NCBI RefSeq assembly: GCF_014596565.1
Contig: NZ_NOIN01000007.1
Coordinates: 310,001-374,000, forward strand
DNA: 64,000 nucleotides
Origin: Pseudomonas sp. PSB18
GTDB taxonomy: Bacteria > Pseudomonadota > Gammaproteobacteria > Pseudomonadales > Pseudomonadaceae
Direction: 5' to 3'
A program made the translations under genes and the position numbers. Under the pieces are notes generated by a model. That model saw nothing but the letters and a program-made list of their open reading frames with translations, was not told the DNA's origin and did no database searches. This document shows positions 43,066 through 53,053 of the stretch, one piece after another (the stretch's first letter is position 1; each line of letters opens with the position of its first letter).

Positions 43066-44388
43066 TCAGACGCCGACGGGACGATCCAGAATCGGCGCAA
43101 TCATCGAAGCGGACTGCTCGGCCTCGCGCTGTGCCGCATCGCGATACTCCAGGTAGGTCCGCTGGGTCGCGATGTGGTCGGCCACGTACTTGGCGTCGTG
43201 CCAGACACCCCAGATGAATGACGATCCGCGCCGCGATTGCCACGGCAATCCCAGGAAATAGATGCCCGATTCGCTGCACACGCCGCGCTGGTGCACAGGC
43301 TTGCCCTTGGCATCGAATGCGTCGACTTTCATCCAGCTGTAATCGGTGGCATAGCCGGTGGCCCAGATGATCGTGGTAATGCCCGCCTTGAACAGATCCA
43401 GCTCAAGAATCGGGTTACGCACGCATTCAGGGTCAGGGAACACACGACGGGCTTCGGGTTCGAGCGGCAGTTGAAGGCCGTTGCGCTCGATGTACGCATC
43501 GGCCGCATCGAGCACCGCCAAATAGTTTTCGTCGCCCCGCGCGAGGTTGTCGGCCAGGTCGGGCTGAAAGGTCACGGTGCCGTTGTCGAACGAACGGGTC
43601 ACACCGACGAGTTTCATGCCCCGCTCGGCCAGCTCACGGAAGTCCACGGTACGCCCTCCATGGGCGCCGCTGACTGCGATCGTGACATGCTCACGGCCCG
43701 GCTTCATCGTCGCCTGGTCCCATTCGCCCAACACGCCCAACCACCAACAGAAATCCCGATTGCGGTACGCGCGCGGCGGACGATCGTGCTGGCCCACCGA
43801 GAGGTAGACCTCGCGACCCTCGCGCTGCAGTTCATCCGCGATCTGAGTACCGGAGGACCCGGCACCCACCACCAGAATGGCGCCTTCAGGAAGCTGCTGA
43901 GGATTGCGGTATTGGGCAGAGTGAATCTGCGTCAGCCGAGCGTCTTTCGGGGCAATGGCCGGGATCACGGGACGCTGGAAAGGCCCTGTGGCAACGACCA
44001 CACGATGGGCCTGGATCACCCCTTCGGAGGTCTGGACCGTGAAACCCGGACGACCGACATTGCGCTCGACCCTGCGTACCTCGACGCCCGTGCGAATCGG
44101 CGCCTTGAATTTGCGCGCATAGGCTTCGAAGTAATCGGCGACCCGCTCTTTCGGGGCGAAACTGTCCGGGCTCAGGTCGTCGAACTCAAGCCCTGGAAAA
44201 CGATCGTGCCAGGCCGGCCCGTTGGCCACCAACGAGTCCCAGCGTCCAGTGCGCCATGCCTCGGCAATCCGGCTACGCTCGAGGACCAGGTGCGCGATGC
44301 CCAGTTTGCTCAGATGCTCACTCATGGCGATGCCAGCCTGACCTGCGCCAACCACGAGCGTATCGATTTCGATGTTTCCAGCTGTCAT
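43066..44388 (-). CDS. Flavin-containing monooxygenase-like NAD(P)/FAD protein
   Basis: A 440-residue group B flavoprotein monooxygenase-like enzyme. The N-terminal FAD site is VVGAGQAGIAMSEHLSKLG and the second (NADPH) Rossmann motif is LVVGAGSSGTQIADEL (about 175-190). IIWATGYATDYSWM near the C-terminus is the ATG motif of the family. It would hydroxylate an amine, a sulfide or another soft nucleophile using NADPH and O2. The start at 44388 (MTAGNIEID) has an AAGGA site. The TetR gene upstream (117 bases, same strand) probably regulates it; the Rid-type gene follows. Confidence 0.9.
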   Translation of the reverse strand: MTAGNIEIDTLVVGAGQAGIAMSEHLSKLGIAHLVLERSRIAEAWRTGRWDSLVANGPAWHDRFPGLEFDDLSPDSFAPKERVADYFEAYARKFKAPIRTGVEVRRVERNVGRPGFTVQTSEGVIQAHRVVVATGPFQRPVIPAIAPKDARLTQIHSAQYRNPQQLPEGAILVVGAGSSGTQIADELQREGREVYLSVGQHDRPPRAYRNRDFCWWLGVLGEWDQATMKPGREHVTIAVSGAHGGRTVDFRELAERGMKLVGVTRSFDNGTVTFQPDLADNLARGDENYLAVLDAADAYIERNGLQLPLEPEARRVFPDPECVRNPILELDLFKAGITTIIWATGYATDYSWMKVDAFDAKGKPVHQRGVCSESGIYFLGLPWQSRRGSSFIWGVWHDAKYVADHIATQRTYLEYRDAAQREAEQSASMIAPILDRPVGV

Positions 44389-44505
44389 ACCTGTGTCCTT
44401 CACGAAGGCGGGTGTGGACGCATTCTGTGCAGGAACAGGCGATAGCGAAATTATGATTTTTGTCGTCGCAGAGCAGGAAAAAACTAGGGGCTGCCCGAGT
44501 TGTCG

Positions 44506-45123
44506 TCAGGCAGGCTTTGCCTCAGTCAGCATCCCATGGCACATCAGCCCCAACACACTGCGCATGTGCGCCGCATGGGCCTCGCGATCGGGCACCGCCT
44601 CAGTCGCCAGCCGGATAAATGCCAGGTTGGCGTACTGGTTGAACAAGGTGGCCGCCACGTCGACGTCGACCGACTCACGCACCTTGCCCAGCTTCTGGAA
44701 ATGCACGAGCAGCGCCTTGGCCTCCTCGACCACGGCGGCATTCCAGGGCTCGAACGCCAGGGCCAGCTCCCCCGTGAACAGAAACGGCGCCAGCTCACGC
44801 CAAAGCGACGTCGGCATGGCGCGCAACTGGTAGCGCGTCATCAAGCCTTCGAGTTCGCAGAGGGCATCGAGCGGGTCGGCGTTTTCGTTCAGATTCGCCC
44901 TCGCCTCCCCCATGGCCTGTTCATCGGGCGCTTTCAACAGGGCCAGCAGAATCTCTTGCTTGCCGCCGAAATAATTGACCACCGTAGGCGACGACACCCC
45001 TGCCTGATTGGCGATCTGCTCCAACGTGGTGGCGCCGAAACCATTGGCTTTGAATAACGCCAGCGCGGCCTCGACGATGTTCTGCCGGCGCTGCTCTTTT
45101 TGTCGCTCTCTGAGTCCTGTCAT
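44506..45123 (-). CDS. TetR-family transcriptional regulator
   Basis: A 205-residue TetR protein with a clear N-terminal HTH (NIVEAALALFKANGFGATTLEQIANQAGVSSPTVVNYFGGKQEILLAL, about residues 14-60) and an all-helical ligand-binding C-domain. It lies between the flavin monooxygenase gene on the same strand and the divergent aminotransferase gene (175 bases between starts), and so may control both. Confidence 0.92.
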   Translation of the reverse strand: MTGLRERQKEQRRQNIVEAALALFKANGFGATTLEQIANQAGVSSPTVVNYFGGKQEILLALLKAPDEQAMGEARANLNENADPLDALCELEGLMTRYQLRAMPTSLWRELAPFLFTGELALAFEPWNAAVVEEAKALLVHFQKLGKVRESVDVDVAATLFNQYANLAFIRLATEAVPDREAHAAHMRSVLGLMCHGMLTEAKPA

Positions 45124-45298
45124 GGTGCCCCAGGCATGGTTTTTCGATGACTTGCAGATTACGGATAATAATTTCGATCAACAAATATTTTCTTTACAAA
45201 AATATTTTTAAGTGCCAAAACTTGATGCGCGCCCTGCCCCCGTCCATGCACCCAACCCCCTGAATGGAGCTGCGGCGCCATCATCCTGGAGAAGCGCA

Positions 45299-46681
45299 AT
45301 GTCCATCGAACTCGATCCCGTCCGTACCACTCGTGATTACCAGGCGTCCGACGCAGCCCATCACATTCATGCCTTCGTCGATCAGAAAGCGTTGAATGAA
45401 GAAGGGCCGCGAGTGATGGTCAGGGGGGATCGGCTGTCGTTGTGGGACAACGACGGCAAGCGCTACCTGGACGGCATGTCAGGGCTGTGGTGCACCAACC
45501 TGGGCTATGGGCGCAAGGATCTGGTCGCCGCTGCCAGCGCTCAGCTCGCTCAACTGCCCTACTACAACATGTTCTTCCACACGACCCACCCAGCGGTGAT
45601 CGAACTGTCCGAGCTGCTGTTCAGCTTGCTGCCCTCGCACTACAGCCATGCGATCTATACCAACTCCGGCTCCGAGGCCAACGAGGTGTTGATCCGCACC
45701 GTGCGCAAGTTCTGGCAGGTGATGGGCAAGCCTGAGAAGAAAGTCATGATCGGTCGTTGGAACGGTTACCACGGCTCGACGCTGGCGGCGACGGCGCTGG
45801 GTGGCATGAAGTTCATGCACGACATGGGCGGCACGATTCCCGATGTTGCACACATCGACGAACCGTACTGGTTCGCCCATGAAGGCAACCTGAGCCCGGA
45901 AGCGTTTGGCCTGCGCGCGGCGCGTCAATTGGAAGACAAGATTCTCGAGCTGGGCGCGGACAAGGTGGCGGCCTTTGTCGCCGAACCTTTCCAGGGCGCG
46001 GGCGGGATGATCATTCCACCACAGACCTACTGGCCGGAGATCCAGCGCATCTGTCGTCAGTACGATGTGCTGCTGTGCGCCGACGAGGTGATCGGCGGGT
46101 TTGGCCGCACCGGCGAATGGTTCGCCCATCAGGCGTTGGACTTCGAGCCGGACACACTCTCCATCGCCAAGGGGCTGACCTCGGGCTACATCCCCATGGG
46201 CGGGCTGATCCTGTCGCGCCGCATGGCCGAAGCGCTGGTGGAAAAGGGCGGCGTATTCGCCCATGGACTGACGTACTCAGGGCACCCGGTAGCCGCTGCG
46301 GTGGCGATCGCCAACCTCAAGGCCCTGCGTGACGAGGGCGTGGTCGCCCAGGTGAAAACCGACACCGGACCATACCTGCAAAAATGCCTGCGCGAGGTGT
46401 TCGGCGATCACCCGCTGGTGGGCGAAGTCCAGGGCGTGGGCCTGGTGGCGGCATTGCAGTTCGCCGAGGACAAGGCCACGCGCAAACGCTTCGCCAACGA
46501 GAACGACATCGCCTGGCGCTGCCGCACCCTCGGGTTCGAGGAAGGCGTCATCATTCGTTCGACATTAGGTCGCATGATCATGGCCCCGGCACTGATCGCC
46601 ACCCGTGCGGAATTGGACGAACTGGTCGACAAGACCCGCATCGCGGTGGATCGCACGGCGCGGGAATACGGACGCCTGTAG
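45299..46681 (+). CDS. Class III (omega) aminotransferase
   Basis: A 460-residue PLP transaminase of the beta-alanine/putrescine:pyruvate group. Landmarks are MSGLWCTNLGYGRKDL in the N-terminal region, YTNSGSEANE (phosphate binding), RWNGYHGSTLAATALGG, LLCADEVIGGFGRTGEW and the PLP lysine in SIAKGLTSGYIPMGG. It converts an omega-amine or beta-amino acid to an aldehyde with pyruvate as acceptor. The start at 45299 follows a GGAG site; an in-frame ATG at 45212 adds 29 low-complexity residues. It is divergent from the TetR gene and fits the aldehyde dehydrogenase further along. Confidence 0.92.
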   Translation: MSIELDPVRTTRDYQASDAAHHIHAFVDQKALNEEGPRVMVRGDRLSLWDNDGKRYLDGMSGLWCTNLGYGRKDLVAAASAQLAQLPYYNMFFHTTHPAVIELSELLFSLLPSHYSHAIYTNSGSEANEVLIRTVRKFWQVMGKPEKKVMIGRWNGYHGSTLAATALGGMKFMHDMGGTIPDVAHIDEPYWFAHEGNLSPEAFGLRAARQLEDKILELGADKVAAFVAEPFQGAGGMIIPPQTYWPEIQRICRQYDVLLCADEVIGGFGRTGEWFAHQALDFEPDTLSIAKGLTSGYIPMGGLILSRRMAEALVEKGGVFAHGLTYSGHPVAAAVAIANLKALRDEGVVAQVKTDTGPYLQKCLREVFGDHPLVGEVQGVGLVAALQFAEDKATRKRFANENDIAWRCRTLGFEEGVIIRSTLGRMIMAPALIATRAELDELVDKTRIAVDRTAREYGRL

Positions 46682-46863
46682 GCAGGCGCTGTTGTAACTG
46701 CCGATTGAGAAGTTTTTACGTAGGCAGGCTCTACAAAAAACCTCGTTTCGCCAACTGCAGCGCATCGACACAATGCGCTCATGCACCGTCCTCGCCCGGA
46801 TAGCGTCACACACGCGGTCCGGGCGGCGGATGGAGGGTCTGGACGAAACAGGACGAACACACC

Positions 46864-47538
46864 ATGACGTTTTCCATCGTCGGCCGTTGCGCCGAAACAG
46901 GGCAGTTGGGTATCGCGATCAGCTCTTCCAGTATTGCCGTGGGCGCCCGTTGTCCGTGGCTGCGCCCGGGAGTGGGGGCTGTGGCCACGCAGAACATCAC
47001 CCTCCCCGCCCTCGGCCCCCAGGTGCTCGACCAATTGGAACGCGGGTTTTCTGCGGCCCAGGCACTGGACAAGGCGCTGACCAGCAATGGCTACAGCCAG
47101 TTTCGCCAATTGACCGCCATCGATCACCTCGGCCAGACCGCACACTTCAGCGGCAGCGAAACCCTCGGCACGCACCATGCACTCACCGGTGAGCAATGCG
47201 TCGGTGCGGGCAACATGTTGGCTGATCGCGCGGTTATCGAGACGTTGGTGCACACCTTCGAAAGCAGCGGCGGCCAGTTGGCAGATCGACTGATTGCAGC
47301 GATACAGGCCGCGGTTGCGGCCGGGGGTGAAGCCGGCCCGGTGCACTCGGCGGCGCTGGTGGTGGTGGGCGAACTGACCTGGCCGATCGTCGATCTGCGC
47401 GTGGACTGGGCTGACGAAGACCCCATCGGCAAGCTGGCGCAGCTATGGGCCGATTACAACCCACAGATGCAGGATTACATCACCCGCGCCCTCGACCCGA
47501 CCAAGGCCCCCCGTTACGGCGTGCCCGGGGATGAATAA
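46864..47538 (+). CDS. DUF1028 (putative Ntn-hydrolase fold) protein
   Basis: A 224-residue protein of the DUF1028 family. It begins MTFSIVGRCAETGQLGIAISSSSIAVGARCPW and continues with GVGAVATQNITLP and GAGNMLADRAVI, all characteristic. The family is thought to have an Ntn-hydrolase-like fold in which a near-terminal Thr (Thr2 here) could be the nucleophile; no substrate is known to me. It overlaps the downstream deacylase gene by eight bases, so the two are translationally coupled and likely act in one step or complex on an N-acyl compound. Confidence 0.88.
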   Translation: MTFSIVGRCAETGQLGIAISSSSIAVGARCPWLRPGVGAVATQNITLPALGPQVLDQLERGFSAAQALDKALTSNGYSQFRQLTAIDHLGQTAHFSGSETLGTHHALTGEQCVGAGNMLADRAVIETLVHTFESSGGQLADRLIAAIQAAVAAGGEAGPVHSAALVVVGELTWPIVDLRVDWADEDPIGKLAQLWADYNPQMQDYITRALDPTKAPRYGVPGDE

Positions 47539-48724
47539 AGCACCATTGGGCGAACACATAAGCAGCAGCCGGGATCTATTGGCCGCCCTGGTGGGCTTCG
47601 ATACCACCAGCCGCGAATCGAACCTGCAGTTGATCGAGTTCGTTCGTGATTACCTGGCGCAGTTCGAGGTGCCCTGTGAGCTGATCTACAACGAGCAGCG
47701 CAACAAGGCCAATCTGTTCGCGACGATAGGCCCGGCTGATCGGCCGGGCATCGTGCTGTCCGGTCATACCGACGTGGTACCGGTGGACGGCCAACCCTGG
47801 ACCGTGGCGCCGTTCGAGCTGAGCGAAAAGGACGGCAAGTTGTTCGGGCGTGGCACGGCAGACATGAAAGCCTACATCGCCTGTGTCCTGGCGGCGGTGC
47901 CCGGATTACGGGCCGAGCCATTGCGGATGCCGGTGCACATCGCCCTGTCCTATGACGAAGAAATCGGCTGCCTCGGTGTCCGCTCGTTATTGGCCGAGCT
48001 TGAGCAGCGCCCGGTCAAACCGCTGCTGTGCATCATCGGCGAGCCTACCGAACTCAAGCCGGTGCTTGGGCACAAGGGCAAGCTGGCGATGCGCTGCGAC
48101 GTGGAGGGCGCGGCCTGCCATTCGGCCTATTCGCCCCAAGGCGTCAACGCCATCGAGTACGCCGCCGAATTGATTACGGAGCTGGGACGCATCGGCTCGA
48201 CCCTGCGCGCCCCGCAGTTGCATGATGCTCGCTTCGATCCGCCGTTCAGCACCGTGCAAACCGGCATGATCAGCGGTGGCAAGGCGCTGAACATCGTACC
48301 GGCGGATTGTCGGTTCGATTTCGAAGTGCGTGCGTTGCCGGCCCAGGATCCACTCGAAGTCGCGCAGCAGTTGCAACGGTACGCAAGGGAACAACTGCTG
48401 CCGCGCATGCGCGAAGTCAATCCGGGCAGCGACATTCGTTTTCGCGAGTTGTCGGCGTATCCAGGCCTCGCCACCGATGCCAAAAGCCAGGCTGCGCAGC
48501 TGATTGCACAGTTCTGTGGTTCACAGGCGTTTACCACCGTCGCGTTCGGCACCGAGGGTGGCCTGTTCGACGCCATCGGCATTCCTACCGTGGTGTGCGG
48601 CCCAGGCAGCATGGATCAGGGGCACAAACCGGATGAGTTCGTGAGCCTCGACCAACTCGAAGGGTGCGATGAGATGTTGCGTCGGATGACTCAGGTCCTC
48701 GGCGCCAACTCTTCCCGGCAATGA
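47531..48724 (+). CDS. ArgE-type M20 deacylase (acetylornithine-deacetylase-like)
   Basis: A 397-residue zinc-dependent M20 hydrolase. The metal ligands are seen in LSGHTDVVPVDG (His), GRGTADMKAY (Asp, bridging), SYDEEIGCLG (catalytic Glu plus ligand), CIIGEPTEL and the final DQGHKPDEFV (His). The length and pattern match ArgE/acetylornithine deacetylases. The genomic setting is catabolic rather than arginine biosynthetic, so a different N-acyl amino acid or polyamine is likely. Its 3' end overlaps the convergent LysR gene by 34 bases. Confidence 0.92.
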   Translation: MNKAPLGEHISSSRDLLAALVGFDTTSRESNLQLIEFVRDYLAQFEVPCELIYNEQRNKANLFATIGPADRPGIVLSGHTDVVPVDGQPWTVAPFELSEKDGKLFGRGTADMKAYIACVLAAVPGLRAEPLRMPVHIALSYDEEIGCLGVRSLLAELEQRPVKPLLCIIGEPTELKPVLGHKGKLAMRCDVEGAACHSAYSPQGVNAIEYAAELITELGRIGSTLRAPQLHDARFDPPFSTVQTGMISGGKALNIVPADCRFDFEVRALPAQDPLEVAQQLQRYAREQLLPRMREVNPGSDIRFRELSAYPGLATDAKSQAAQLIAQFCGSQAFTTVAFGTEGGLFDAIGIPTVVCGPGSMDQGHKPDEFVSLDQLEGCDEMLRRMTQVLGANSSRQ

Positions 48725-49599
48725 TCCACGAACAGCTGCGCCGGCTTGGTCAATGCCGAACGGCGAAGCCAGGCGGCTGACAGCCCCGAGCCGGTGACCT
48801 GTTCGGCCAGCGGCACGCACACCACTTTCTGTCCATCGTAGGTGTATTCGGATTTGGGTCGGGTCACCAGGATCGAGAAGCCAAAACCACGCCCCACCAT
48901 GCCCCGGACCATCTCGATTGACGGCGAGCTGAACTGGATGTGCGGGGACAGACCGCGTTCTTCGAAGATGCTGACGAAGTAGGTCCGGCTCGGCTGTACG
49001 TCCAGCAGCACCATGGGTTCGAGCACCAGATCGTTAAGCGACACCTTCGCCTGATTGGCAAAGCGATGCCCCTCCGGCAACAACGCATAGGGCTGCTGCG
49101 GCGCCATCAGCGGTGCGGTTTCGATCGTGCTGTCCAGGTCATGCTCATAAAGAATCGCCAGGTCGATGCTGCCCGACGTCAGCGCCTGCACCAGTTCCTG
49201 TTGTTCACCATCGCGGATGCGAATTTCCACCCCTGGCCAACGATCACGAAATCCGGCAATCAGCCGCGGCAGGTACAGTGGAGCAACGGTTTCGAAACAG
49301 CCAATGTCAATCTGACCGGCAACGATATCGTTGTCGGCCAGGGCGTTCTGCTCGAACTCATGGGCCACCCGCAGCAGCTCCTGTGCCTTGCGATAGAACC
49401 TCGCACCGCCAGGGGTCAGCGTCACGCCCTGGGCATGGTGCCGGATGAACAACTGCACCGCGAAGCTCTCTTCCAGATGCTTGATCGCGGTCGAAACAGA
49501 AGGCTGCGCGATGTAGAGCTTGCGCGAGGCCTCGGCGACGCTGCCGCACTCCACCGTGGTGACGAAGTACTTGAGTTGTCGCAGATTGTAAGCGGCCAT
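48691..49599 (-). CDS. LysR-family transcriptional regulator
   Basis: A 302-residue LysR regulator (HTH about residues 18-40: SVAEASRKLYIAQPSVSTAIKHLEE). The start ATG follows a GAGG site. It faces the aldehyde dehydrogenase/GMC operon divergently (267 bases between starts) and runs tail-to-tail into the deacylase gene, overlapping it by 34 bases. It is a good candidate to activate the dehydrogenase and perhaps the ABC importer genes. Confidence 0.92.
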   Translation of the reverse strand: MAAYNLRQLKYFVTTVECGSVAEASRKLYIAQPSVSTAIKHLEESFAVQLFIRHHAQGVTLTPGGARFYRKAQELLRVAHEFEQNALADNDIVAGQIDIGCFETVAPLYLPRLIAGFRDRWPGVEIRIRDGEQQELVQALTSGSIDLAILYEHDLDSTIETAPLMAPQQPYALLPEGHRFANQAKVSLNDLVLEPMVLLDVQPSRTYFVSIFEERGLSPHIQFSSPSIEMVRGMVGRGFGFSILVTRPKSEYTYDGQKVVCVPLAEQVTGSGLSAAWLRRSALTKPAQLFVDHCREELAPRT

Positions 49600-49866
49600 A
49601 GCTACCTCGAATGGGTGAACCGGAGTGCTGGATCCTGCGCGTTATTCTGCGAGGTTCACAGTCGCGAAGAAACAAGCAAATTACTCTCCAATGAAGCTAA
49701 AAAAGCGATGCTCAAACAGCCTATGAGGCATCGCGAGTTCGCATTTCGGCCGAGCTTTTTTATCGGTAGCAACGACATTTTTAATAATTTCCCGTCGTCC
49801 GCCATTCCCCCACTATCGGCCCCACTGATTGTGACCATGGCCCTGGAAGCCATTGAGGAGTGTGCA
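49600..49866. promoter_or_regulatory. Divergent promoter region LysR / aldehyde dehydrogenase
   Basis: 267 bases with a clear AT-rich centre near 49660-49790. No unambiguous LysR palindrome was found by eye. Confidence 0.4.
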
Positions 49867-51357
49867 GTGACGGACTTGAAAAGCTGGCAGCACCTGGCTG
49901 ACAGCCAACGCTTCATCAACACGGCAATAATCGCGGGCAAGCCTCACCAGGCACACAACGGCGCGACCTTCGCCGTGATCAACCCGGCCACTAACATCTT
50001 GCTGGCCAACGTGGCCGCGTGCTCGGACGCCGAGGTCGACGAGGCGGTCCGGATCGCTCGCCATTGCTTTGAAACCGGGCCGTGGGCGCGCATGCACCCC
50101 AGGGAGCGCAAGGCTGTGCTGCTGCGCCTGTCCGAATCGATCCTGGCCCATCGCGAAGAACTGGCGCTGCTCGACTCCCTGAGCATGGGCAAGCCGGTGA
50201 TGGACGCCTACAGCATTGATGTCCCGGGCGCCGCCCACGTATTCGCCTGGTACGCCGAAAGCCTCGACAAGCTGTACGACCAGGTCGCACCGACCGGCCC
50301 TGGCACGCTGGCAACGATCACTCGGGTACCGCTGGGGGTCATCGCTGCCGTGGTGCCGTGGAACTTCCCACTGGACATGGCGGCCTGGAAACTCGCCCCG
50401 GCGCTCGCCGCCGGCAACAGCGTGATCCTCAAACCCGCCGAACAATCACCCTTCTCGGCCTTGCGCCTTGCCGAACTGGCGCTGGAAGCCGGCGTACCGG
50501 AAGGTGTCTTCAACGTCATCACCGGCCTCGGTGAACAGGCGGGACGCGCACTGGGCCTGCATCCGGATGTCGACGCACTGGCCTTCACCGGCTCCACCCA
50601 GGTGGGCAAATACTTCATGCAGTACGCGGCGCAGTCGAACCTCAAGCAGGTGTGGCTGGAGTGCGGCGGCAAGAGTCCGAACCTGGTGTTCGCCGACTGC
50701 CAGGACCTGGACCTGGCCGCCGAGAAAGCCGCGTTCGGGATTTTTTTCAACCAGGGAGAAGTCTGCTCGGCCAACTCGCGGCTGCTGGTACAGCGCTCGA
50801 TTCACGATGAGTTCGTCGAGCGCCTGATCGAGAAAGCGCAGCACTGGCAGCCCGGCGATCCACTGGACCCGGCCAGCAAAATGGGCGCGATCGTCGACGC
50901 CACCCAGGCCGCACGCATCATGGATCACATAGGCGAAGCGAGTGCCAGCGGTGCACGACGGGTGGCGGGCGGTGAACGGGTCGTCATCAACGGCTCGGAC
51001 AATTTTATCCAGCCGACGCTGTTCACCGACGTCACAACGACCATGCGTCTGTCCCGCGAAGAGGTGTTCGGCCCAGTGTTGGCAATCACGCCGTTTGACG
51101 ATGAAGACCAAGCCGTGCAGATGGCCAACAAGCACATTTACGGGCTGGCTGCATCGGTGTGGAGCGACGACCTCAATCGCGCACACCGGGTCGCCAGCCG
51201 ACTGAGTGCCGGGACGGTTTCGGTCAACACCGTCGATGCGCTGGATGTCAGCGTGCCGTTCGGCGGTGGCAAGCAGTCCGGCTTCGGTCGCGACCTGTCG
51301 CTGCATTCTTTCGACAAATACACACAACTGAAGACCACCTGGTTTCAGCTGCGCTGA
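49867..51357 (+). CDS. NAD(P)-dependent aldehyde dehydrogenase (PuuC-like)
   Basis: A 496-residue aldehyde dehydrogenase that oxidises an aldehyde to its acid. The general base is in LECGGKSPN (about residue 265) and the catalytic Cys in NQGEVCSANSRL (about 300). VVPWNFPLDMAAWKLAPALAAGN and FTGSTQVGKYF frame the cofactor site. I choose the GTG at 49867 as start: GAGGAG precedes it by six bases, and the resulting length equals that of PuuC (gamma-glutamyl-aminobutyraldehyde dehydrogenase). An ATG at 49837 is in frame but poorly served. It is followed after 40 bases by the GMC oxidoreductase. Confidence 0.93.
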   Translation: MTDLKSWQHLADSQRFINTAIIAGKPHQAHNGATFAVINPATNILLANVAACSDAEVDEAVRIARHCFETGPWARMHPRERKAVLLRLSESILAHREELALLDSLSMGKPVMDAYSIDVPGAAHVFAWYAESLDKLYDQVAPTGPGTLATITRVPLGVIAAVVPWNFPLDMAAWKLAPALAAGNSVILKPAEQSPFSALRLAELALEAGVPEGVFNVITGLGEQAGRALGLHPDVDALAFTGSTQVGKYFMQYAAQSNLKQVWLECGGKSPNLVFADCQDLDLAAEKAAFGIFFNQGEVCSANSRLLVQRSIHDEFVERLIEKAQHWQPGDPLDPASKMGAIVDATQAARIMDHIGEASASGARRVAGGERVVINGSDNFIQPTLFTDVTTTMRLSREEVFGPVLAITPFDDEDQAVQMANKHIYGLAASVWSDDLNRAHRVASRLSAGTVSVNTVDALDVSVPFGGGKQSGFGRDLSLHSFDKYTQLKTTWFQLR

Positions 51358-51397
51358 GCCATGGCCTGCCACTTGGGGCGCTTTCAAGAGGAAACGC

Positions 51398-52996
51398 ATG
51401 AAAACCGAATACGACTACATCATTGTCGGCGCCGGTTCGTCCGGATGCGTGCTGGCGAATCGCCTGAGTGCCGATCCGGATGTCAGCGTCTGCCTGATCG
51501 AGGCGGGAAGCCACGACAACAGCCTGCGTATCCAGACGCCAGCCGGGACCATCACGTTGTACAAGAGCAAAAAGTACAGCTGGAATTTCTTCTCGGCGCC
51601 GCAAAAGCATCTCAACGGCCGAAGCCTGCACACACCACGTGGCAAGGCGCTGGGCGGCTCCAGCTCAATGAACAGCATGATTTATATTCGCGGTCACGCC
51701 AGTGATTACGACCGCTGGGCGCAGGCTGGTTGTGCCGGGTGGGACTGGGACAGCGTGCTGCCCTACTTCAGGAAATCGGAAAACAACCGACTCGGCCAGG
51801 ACCCGCGCCTGCATGGCACGGCAGGCGAGCTGAACGTCGAAGCGGCACGCGATCCCAATCCGGTGTCGCGACTGTTCATCAAAGCCGCGCAGCGCATCGG
51901 CATCCCTCTCAACGATGACTTCAACGGCGAAACGCTTGAAGGTTGCGGCCTCTACAACCTGACGCAGAAAAACGCCCGGCGCCTGTCGAGCTACCGCGCG
52001 TTTGTCGCGCCGGTGCTCGAACGCTCCAACCTCACCGTGATCACCGATTGCTCGGTACAGGCTTTGATGCTCCAGCAGGGAGTGGCCAAGGGGGTTAAGG
52101 TGGTCTCGGACGGCAAGACCATCCTTCTGGGCTCAAGCCGGGAGGTCATTCTGTCGGCAGGCTCTCTAGGCAGTCCGAGCCTGTTGCTGGCGTCAGGCAT
52201 CGGACCTGCGAGCGAGCTGGAAAAGGCCGGGATCAAGGTTGAACATGACCTGCCCGGTGTGGGCAAGAACCTGCAGGATCACCTCGACGGACTCATCACG
52301 GTGCGTTCGAAAAGCCCGCTGACACTGGGTTTCTCCCTGGGCTCCCTGCCAAGCATTGTCCTGTCGCCGCTGCGCTACGTGTTGCGCAGAAAAGGTTGGC
52401 TGACGACCAATTATGTCGAGGCTGGAGGCTTCGCCCGTACGCCGCTGGCCAACGCTCTGCCGGACGTGCAATTTCACTTCGTGCCAGGCTATCGCAGTCA
52501 TCGCGGACGACTGTTCGAGTGGGGACACGGTTATGCCGTGCACACCTGCGTGCTGCGCCCCAGGAGCATCGGCGAGATACGCCTGGACAGCGCGGCCAAA
52601 CCAGTTATCGACTTCAATTTCCTCTCCGATCCCGAAGACGCCAGGGTCTTGATCGAAGGCCTGAAACTGGCGCGCAGGATCCTCGCCGATCAACCGTTCG
52701 ATGGCATTCGTGGCAAGGAAATGTTGCCCGGCGCCCACGTACAGACTGACGAGCAGTTGATGACTTATGTGCGTGAATACGCCGCGACGGTGTTCCACCC
52801 GGTGGGTACCTGCAAGATGGGAGTCGACGCCATGAGTGTGGTCGGGCCGGACCTCAAAGTGCACGGCATTCAAGGCCTGCGCGTGGTCGATGCCTCGATC
52901 ATGCCGACGCTGATCAGCGGCAATACCAACGCGCCTTGCATCATGATTGGCGAGAAAGCGGCGGATCTGATCCGGTGCCGTAGCACCGCCTCTTGA
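51398..52996 (+). CDS. GMC-family FAD oxidoreductase (choline/alcohol dehydrogenase type)
   Basis: A 532-residue flavoprotein alcohol dehydrogenase. The ADP-binding motif is IIVGAGSSGCVLANRLS, the GMC signature 1 region PRGKALGGSSSMNSMIYIRGH. The catalytic His/Asn pair is in HPVGTCKMG and the C-terminal LISGNTNAPCIMIGEKAAD. It oxidises an alcohol to an aldehyde, which the adjoining aldehyde dehydrogenase would turn into an acid. A GAGGAAACGC site precedes the ATG. A terminator hairpin follows the gene. Confidence 0.93.
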   Translation: MKTEYDYIIVGAGSSGCVLANRLSADPDVSVCLIEAGSHDNSLRIQTPAGTITLYKSKKYSWNFFSAPQKHLNGRSLHTPRGKALGGSSSMNSMIYIRGHASDYDRWAQAGCAGWDWDSVLPYFRKSENNRLGQDPRLHGTAGELNVEAARDPNPVSRLFIKAAQRIGIPLNDDFNGETLEGCGLYNLTQKNARRLSSYRAFVAPVLERSNLTVITDCSVQALMLQQGVAKGVKVVSDGKTILLGSSREVILSAGSLGSPSLLLASGIGPASELEKAGIKVEHDLPGVGKNLQDHLDGLITVRSKSPLTLGFSLGSLPSIVLSPLRYVLRRKGWLTTNYVEAGGFARTPLANALPDVQFHFVPGYRSHRGRLFEWGHGYAVHTCVLRPRSIGEIRLDSAAKPVIDFNFLSDPEDARVLIEGLKLARRILADQPFDGIRGKEMLPGAHVQTDEQLMTYVREYAATVFHPVGTCKMGVDAMSVVGPDLKVHGIQGLRVVDASIMPTLISGNTNAPCIMIGEKAADLIRCRSTAS

Positions 52997-53015
52997 AGTC
53001 TCAAAGCAGCCCTGA

Positions 53016-53053
53016 AAAACGCCGATTTCCGCACCAGGAAGCGGCGTTTTCTT
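53016..53053 (+). terminator. Intrinsic terminator after GMC oxidoreductase
   Basis: Arms AAAACGCCG / CGGCGTTTT, with an inner TTCC/GGAA pairing, followed by CTT, 20 bases after the stop codon. Confidence 0.8.

Noticed and set aside
43237..44445. Plus-strand 402-codon open frame
   Set aside because: Antisense to the flavin monooxygenase gene; composition is a mirror artefact.
48940..49866. Long plus-strand extension in front of the aldehyde dehydrogenase (would give an 805-residue protein)
   Set aside because: The first 309 codons run antisense through the LysR gene and its promoter region, have no domain, and a GAGGAG-served GTG at 49867 gives the normal family length.
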